Part shown: positions 60,444 through 64,000 of the stretch, in pieces
How positions within the stretch are numbered: the first letter of the stretch is position 1
Layout: each line of letters starts with the position of its first letter
Assembly: GCF_000797495.1 (NCBI RefSeq)
Contig: NZ_JTGN01000002.1
Location: forward strand, 248,001 to 312,000
Reading direction: 5' to 3'
From: Robinsoniella peoriensis
GTDB lineage: Bacteria > Bacillota > Clostridia > Lachnospirales > Lachnospiraceae
Length of the DNA stretch: 64,000 bases
Position numbers and translations under genes: made by a program
Notes under the pieces: generated by a model
The model's input: the letters and a program-made list of their open reading frames with translations, nothing else
Databases searched by the model: none
What the model was told of the DNA's origin: nothing

Positions 60444-60818
60444 ATGGCAAAATTAACAACAGCAGAATTTATTGATGCTATCAAAGAATTATCTGTATTA
60501 GAATTAAACGATTTAGTAAAAGCATGTGAAGAAGAATTTGGTGTATCTGCAGCAGCAGGTGTTGTAGTAGCAGCAGCAGGCGGAGCAGCAGAAGCAGCAG
60601 AAGAAAAAGATGAGTTCGACGTAGAATTAACAGAAGTTGGACCAAACAAAGTTAAAGTTATCAAAGTTGTTCGTGAAGCTACAGGCTTAGGCTTAAAAGA
60701 AGCTAAAGAAGTAGTTGACGGAGCTCCTAAGGTTGTTAAAGAAGGCGTTTCTAAAGCAGAAGCTGAAGAATTAAAGACTAAATTAGAAGCAGAAGGCGCT
60801 AAGATCACATTAAAATAA
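60444..60818 (+). CDS. rplL: 50S ribosomal protein L7/L12
   Basis: A 124-residue stalk protein. The N-terminal dimerisation domain ([20 protein letters not shown]), an Ala-rich hinge ([20 protein letters not shown]) and the C-terminal factor-binding domain (KIKVIK-like [20 protein letters not shown]). ATG 60444 follows GGAGG by eight bases; ATG 60429 overlaps the ribosome site region and is not the start. Codon use is strongly biased, as expected for an abundant protein. Confidence 0.97.
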   Translation: MAKLTTAEFIDAIKELSVLELNDLVKACEEEFGVSAAAGVVVAAAGGAAEAAEEKDEFDVELTEVGPNKVKVIKVVREATGLGLKEAKEVVDGAPKVVKEGVSKAEAEELKTKLEAEGAKITLK

Positions 60819-60831
60819 TCTGATGATTAGC

Positions 60832-60876
60832 AATCCCCGCAGTTACCTGGTTCCAGGTGTCTGCGGGGATTTTTTG
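60832..60876 (+). terminator. terminator of rplJ-rplL
   Basis: AATCCCCGCAG pairs with CTGCGGGGATT (11 bp), with an inner ACCTGG/CCAGGT stem, followed by a T-run. Confidence 0.9.
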
Positions 60877-60989
60877 TTGTCCGGAATAGGTCTTCACAAA
60901 AAAAATATAGATATGTGAAGTTATGAACATATCTGTGAATGCAGATAATGTCCTGATTGTTTCGTGAATAAAATAACGAAAAGTTTGTG

Positions 60990-61018
60990 TTGATTTTGGT
61001 TATGTTCTGTGATAATAT
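60990..61018 (+). promoter_or_regulatory. probable promoter of the aldehyde dehydrogenase gene
   Basis: TTGATT (60990-60995), 17-bp spacer, TAATAT (61013-61018), about 68 bp before the ATG. Confidence 0.5.
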
Positions 61019-61086
61019 AAGATATATCCAAAATATAATCAACAAATTACAATAGTTTACCACAAATATGAAAGTGAGGATTTATC

Positions 61087-62598
61087 ATGGGCGATGTTAA
61101 GAAACTGGGTTATTATGTTAATGGTGTGTTTAAAGAATCTAAGACGGAACGTTATACGGATGCTTGCAATCCGAGTACCGGTGAAATCACTGCAAAAGTA
61201 CCCTGCTGTACTTCAGAGGAAGTAGAAGAAGCCATTGCAGCAGCGAAAGCAGCTTTCCCTGGCTGGTCAGGAACACCTGTAATCAAACGTGTTCAGATTC
61301 TTTATAAGCTGAGAGATCTGCTGATTGCGCATATGGATGAACTGACGGAACTTGTTGCAAGAGAAAACGGCAAAGCATGGGTTGAGGCAGAAGGTGACGT
61401 CCTGAAAGCAAAAGAAGGAACCGAACAGGCAATTTCCGCGCCGTCATTAATGATGGGCGAAAGTCTCATGGATGCTTCCTCCGGTTTTGACACTGTAATG
61501 TACCGTGAACCCATGGGTGTATTTGCAGGTATTGTTCCATTTAACTTCCCGGCAATGATCCCTATGGGATGGATGACACCAATGTGCATCGCCTGTGGAA
61601 ATACCATTGTAATAAAGGCTGCAACGTTTACACCTCAGACCTGTATGCGTATCGCTGAATTATATAAGGAAGCAGGGCTACCGGATGGCGTAATCAATAT
61701 TGTGACCTGTTCCAGAAATGAAGCGGAAATGTTTTTACAGCATCCGGATATCAAAGGAATTACTTTTGTGGGATCAACAGAAGTAGGATTACATATTTAT
61801 TCAACTGCAGCAGCAAATGGAAAACGCGTTCAGGCTCTTTGCGAAGCGAAAAACCATGCACTGGTGTTGAATGATGCACCAATCGAAAGAACAGCAGCTG
61901 GAATTATTAACGCAGCCTTTGGATGTGCCGGTGAACGCTGCATGGCACTCCCGGTGGTTGTAGTCCAGGAAGATATTGCAGATGACCTGGTTCATGCAAT
62001 TGTAGAAAAAGCAAGAGAAATTAAAGTCGGTCCGGCTTATGATAAAACAACAGGTATGGGTCCGGTAGTAAATGAAGGGCATAAGAAGTTTGTTACGAAT
62101 TGGATCGAAAAAGGAATTGAAGAGGGTGCAGAACTGATCTTAGATGGAAGGGATATCCAGGTTCCGGGATATGAGAATGGTTATTATGTAGGGCCTACGA
62201 TTTTCGATCACGTAAAACCGGGAATGACCATCGGAGACAGAGAAGTATTTGGTCCGGTTCTCTGTATCAAACGTGTGAAAGATTTCGATGAAGGACTTGC
62301 GGTTATGAATGCAAATCCATATGCTAACGGTTCTGTAATCTTCACACAGAGCGGTCACTATGCGAGAGAATTTGCAAGACGTACGGACGGAGGAATGGTG
62401 GGAGTCAATGTAGGTATTCCGGTTCCCGTAGGTATGTTCCCATTTAATGGACATAAGAAATCTTTCTTTGGAGATCTGCATTGCCTTGGAAAAGACGGAT
62501 ATCGTTTCTATACAGAAGGAAAAGTAGTGACCACCCGTTGGTTTGACGAGGAAGAGAAGAAAGCCAAAACAGTTTCTACCTGGGATGGAACAATCTGA
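61087..62598 (+). CDS. CoA-acylating methylmalonate-semialdehyde dehydrogenase (MmsA/IolA type)
   Basis: A 503-residue ALDH-superfamily enzyme. The MmsA pattern is clear: PFNFPAMIPMGWMTPMCIAC near 156-175, KAATFTPQTCMRIAELYKEA near 182, GITFVGSTEVGLHIY near 225, EAKNHALVLNDAP near 252 and the catalytic Cys in FGCAGERCMALPVVVV near 277. It should oxidise malonate or methylmalonate semialdehyde to acetyl- or propionyl-CoA with NAD and CoA, a step in inositol or valine breakdown. No iol or valine genes are adjacent, so the pathway is uncertain. It is a single-gene unit with its own promoter and terminator. A good ribosome site (GTGAGGA) precedes the ATG. Confidence 0.88.
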   Translation: MGDVKKLGYYVNGVFKESKTERYTDACNPSTGEITAKVPCCTSEEVEEAIAAAKAAFPGWSGTPVIKRVQILYKLRDLLIAHMDELTELVARENGKAWVEAEGDVLKAKEGTEQAISAPSLMMGESLMDASSGFDTVMYREPMGVFAGIVPFNFPAMIPMGWMTPMCIACGNTIVIKAATFTPQTCMRIAELYKEAGLPDGVINIVTCSRNEAEMFLQHPDIKGITFVGSTEVGLHIYSTAAANGKRVQALCEAKNHALVLNDAPIERTAAGIINAAFGCAGERCMALPVVVVQEDIADDLVHAIVEKAREIKVGPAYDKTTGMGPVVNEGHKKFVTNWIEKGIEEGAELILDGRDIQVPGYENGYYVGPTIFDHVKPGMTIGDREVFGPVLCIKRVKDFDEGLAVMNANPYANGSVIFTQSGHYAREFARRTDGGMVGVNVGIPVPVGMFPFNGHKKSFFGDLHCLGKDGYRFYTEGKVVTTRWFDEEEKKAKTVSTWDGTI

Positions 62599-62643
62599 TC
62601 TGCTTTAAATTTGTAATTTTAGAATGTATGATAACTTAAAATG

Positions 62644-62683
62644 ATGCTGGTGCTGAGAGATAATCTTGGCACCGGCATTTTTT
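62644..62683 (+). terminator. intrinsic terminator
   Basis: ATGCTGGTGC and GCACCGGCAT pair over 10 bp with one wobble, followed by six T residues, after the aldehyde dehydrogenase gene. Confidence 0.85.
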
Positions 62684-62707
62684 ATATTGCTGGTGAGAAA
62701 AATTGAT

Positions 62708-62736
62708 TTGGTGAATTTTACATTATCATGTATAAT
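62708..62736 (+). promoter_or_regulatory. probable promoter of the wall-binding carboxypeptidase gene
   Basis: TTGGTG (62708-62713), 17-bp spacer, TATAAT (62731-62736), 45 bp before the ATG. Confidence 0.55.
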
Positions 62737-62780
62737 ATTTTTAGAATGTTTTTGAAAATCAAAGTGGGGGGTAGAGTTAA

Positions 62781-64000
62781 ATGAAAAATGTAAAAAAGCG
62801 ATTTTTTATTCCATTAACATTAATTCTGATATTGCTGATTGGCATTTCACCTGTTTTCCAGGCGGACGCTGCATGGAAGCACAAAAGTACAGGCTGGTAT
62901 TATTATACAAAGAGCGGAAGACTGCAAAAAAGCCGCTGGGTTGGTGACCGGTATGTAAATTCCAAAGGAAGATGGATTGTAAGCTTTAAAAATACCGGGA
63001 AGGGATACCGCTATAAGAATGGATCTAAGGGATACCTGAAAAGCCAGTGGAAAACAATTGATGGGAACCGTTATTATTTTAATAAGAAGGGTTATGCCGT
63101 TACACAAAGCTGGGTGGGCAGTCATTATCTGGAGGCAAGCGGGAAATATGTAAAAGGGCTTGTGAAAACATCGAAAGGCTGGCGTTTCCGGGATGAAAAG
63201 AACCAGTACATAACGAATAAGTGGAAGACTATCAATAATAAACGGTGCTATTTTGATAAACATGGTTATGCGGTCAAAAATAAAAGAATTACCATAAATG
63301 GAATTAAATACAGCTTTGATAAATATGGTTTCATGAAGCCGGGTATGCGAACTGGAGATAAAGGAAAGAAATATCAGAACCAAAGCGGAAGTTATCTGAA
63401 AAACAGTTGGAAGAAAGTGTCGGGTAAGTGGTACTATTTTGGCAGTAATGGTTATATGGTAAAAAATAAATGGGTTGGCGATTACTATCTGGGCAGTAAT
63501 GGGGCAATGGTGAAGAGTACTTTTATAGGAAGTAAGTTCGTTGATGCTTCCGGGAAAAAGGTAAGCGCTTCTGCATTAAGCCTGTCTGCACCCTCTGCGG
63601 TATTAATTGACGCTAAGACGGGAAAAGTTATTTATCAGAAAAATGCAAATCAAAACCGCCCCAATGCCAGTACCACAAAAATAATGACGGCAATACTGGC
63701 TTTGGAGTATGCCGGATTGAATGATTCAGTTTCTGTCTCTGCGTATGCCGCAGGACAGGAAGAAGTAAAGCTGTATATGAATCCGGGTGAAGTCTATCGG
63801 ATGCAGGATCTGCTGTATGCATTACTGCTGCCTTCCTATAATGATGTGGCAGTGGCAATAGCGGAGCATATCAGCGGCTCGGTACAAAATTTTGCAGATC
63901 TTATGAATCAGAAGGCTAGAGAGCTTGGATGCAAAAATACAACCTTTGTCACACCAAATGGACTGGAGATGGGAAATCATGGTTCGTCAGCTCTGGATCT
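62781..64000 (+). CDS. cell-wall-binding D-alanyl-D-alanine carboxypeptidase (S11), 3' end outside window
   Basis: The frame is open for 406 codons to the window edge. Residues 1-30 are a signal peptide (basic MKNVKKRFF, then a hydrophobic stretch ending ADA). Residues about 32-265 are a run of glucan/choline-binding-like repeats (WYYYTKSGRLQKSRWVGDRY, RYYFNKKGYAVTQSWVGSHY, WYYFGSNGYMVKNKWVGDYY). From about 270 the penicillin-binding-protein-5-type domain begins: SAVLIDAKTGKVIYQKNANQ, the nucleophile motif STTK near 297, and the SYND motif near 352. The KTG motif is beyond the edge. It should trim D-Ala from peptidoglycan while held to the wall by the repeats. GGGGGG-type ribosome site before the ATG. 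Confidence 0.9.
   Translation, partial: MKNVKKRFFIPLTLILILLIGISPVFQADAAWKHKSTGWYYYTKSGRLQKSRWVGDRYVNSKGRWIVSFKNTGKGYRYKNGSKGYLKSQWKTIDGNRYYFNKKGYAVTQSWVGSHYLEASGKYVKGLVKTSKGWRFRDEKNQYITNKWKTINNKRCYFDKHGYAVKNKRITINGIKYSFDKYGFMKPGMRTGDKGKKYQNQSGSYLKNSWKKVSGKWYYFGSNGYMVKNKWVGDYYLGSNGAMVKSTFIGSKFVDASGKKVSASALSLSAPSAVLIDAKTGKVIYQKNANQNRPNASTTKIMTAILALEYAGLNDSVSVSAYAAGQEEVKLYMNPGEVYRMQDLLYALLLPSYNDVAVAIAEHISGSVQNFADLMNQKARELGCKNTTFVTPNGLEMGNHGSSALD

Noticed and set aside
60425..60808. Minus-strand frame opposite rplL
   Set aside because: A shadow of the strongly biased codon use of rplL; no ribosome site and no plausible product.

Overview
The window reads as chromosomal DNA of a spore-forming, low-to-moderate GC Firmicute, most likely a member of the Lachnospiraceae (a gut Clostridia relative such as Blautia or Dorea; the genus cannot be fixed from sequence alone). 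Evidence: spoVT, a SleB-type cell-wall hydrolase, a lysyl-tRNA synthetase with a C-terminal tRNA-binding domain, a 6-phosphofructokinase with a TIDLDI active-site loop, TEAP/TTEA-rich secreted proteins, and long runs of housekeeping genes. I see no prophage, insertion sequence, CRISPR array or rRNA.

Layout. 0-1.1 kb: leftward sugar gene ulaE and the start of a second gene, with a candidate operator. 1.2-10.6 kb: pth-mfd, a PrsA-like lipoprotein, a membrane metallophosphoesterase, two integral membrane proteins and a small alarmone synthetase. 10.7-16.8 kb: an OmpR/histidine-kinase pair, spoVT behind a ribosome-site hairpin, and a leftward block of cation exporter, nicotinate phosphoribosyltransferase and a VanY-like carboxypeptidase followed by a decayed copy of its own 3' end. 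17-21 kb: tRNA-Gln(CTG), acyl-ACP thioesterase, cvfB, ridA, a methyltransferase and a CPBP protease. 21-37 kb: dnaE, pfkA, a K+ channel RCK subunit, an RNA methyltransferase, the SleB-type hydrolase, nfeD-SPFH, argF, birA, a small conserved protein, dusB, and greA-lysS.

37-44.2 kb is the clearest accessory module. It holds a membrane-anchored AraC-type regulator divergent from two sugar ABC permeases, a lipoprotein binding protein and a GH88 unsaturated glucuronyl hydrolase. It probably imports and opens unsaturated disaccharides left by polysaccharide lyases, for example from host glycosaminoglycans. 44.4-47.8 kb carries a GNAT enzyme, an XRE regulator and a LytTR/GHKL two-component pair without recognisable peptide-pheromone genes.

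47.9-64 kb: serine dehydratase sdaAB-sdaAA; the rpmG-secE-nusG-rplK-rplA block with a repeated leader element before rplK and rplA; a moxR-DUF58-DUF4129 operon; a small unknown gene; carB without carA; rplJ-rplL behind an L10 leader with attenuator; an aldehyde dehydrogenase; and the start of a cell-wall-binding D,D-carboxypeptidase cut by the window end.

The strongest unexplained signals are non-coding: a dispersed inverted-repeat family with ends close to AGAGCGTGTTTGAAA (about seven whole or half copies), a 13-bp inverted repeat that buries the spoVT ribosome binding site, a terminator whose 3' arm is the vanY ribosome binding site, paired hairpins inside the two-component operon, and a perfect 14-bp LacI-type palindrome ahead of the glucuronide transporter. 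I found no convincing wholly new multi-gene system; most of the window is ordinary core genome.
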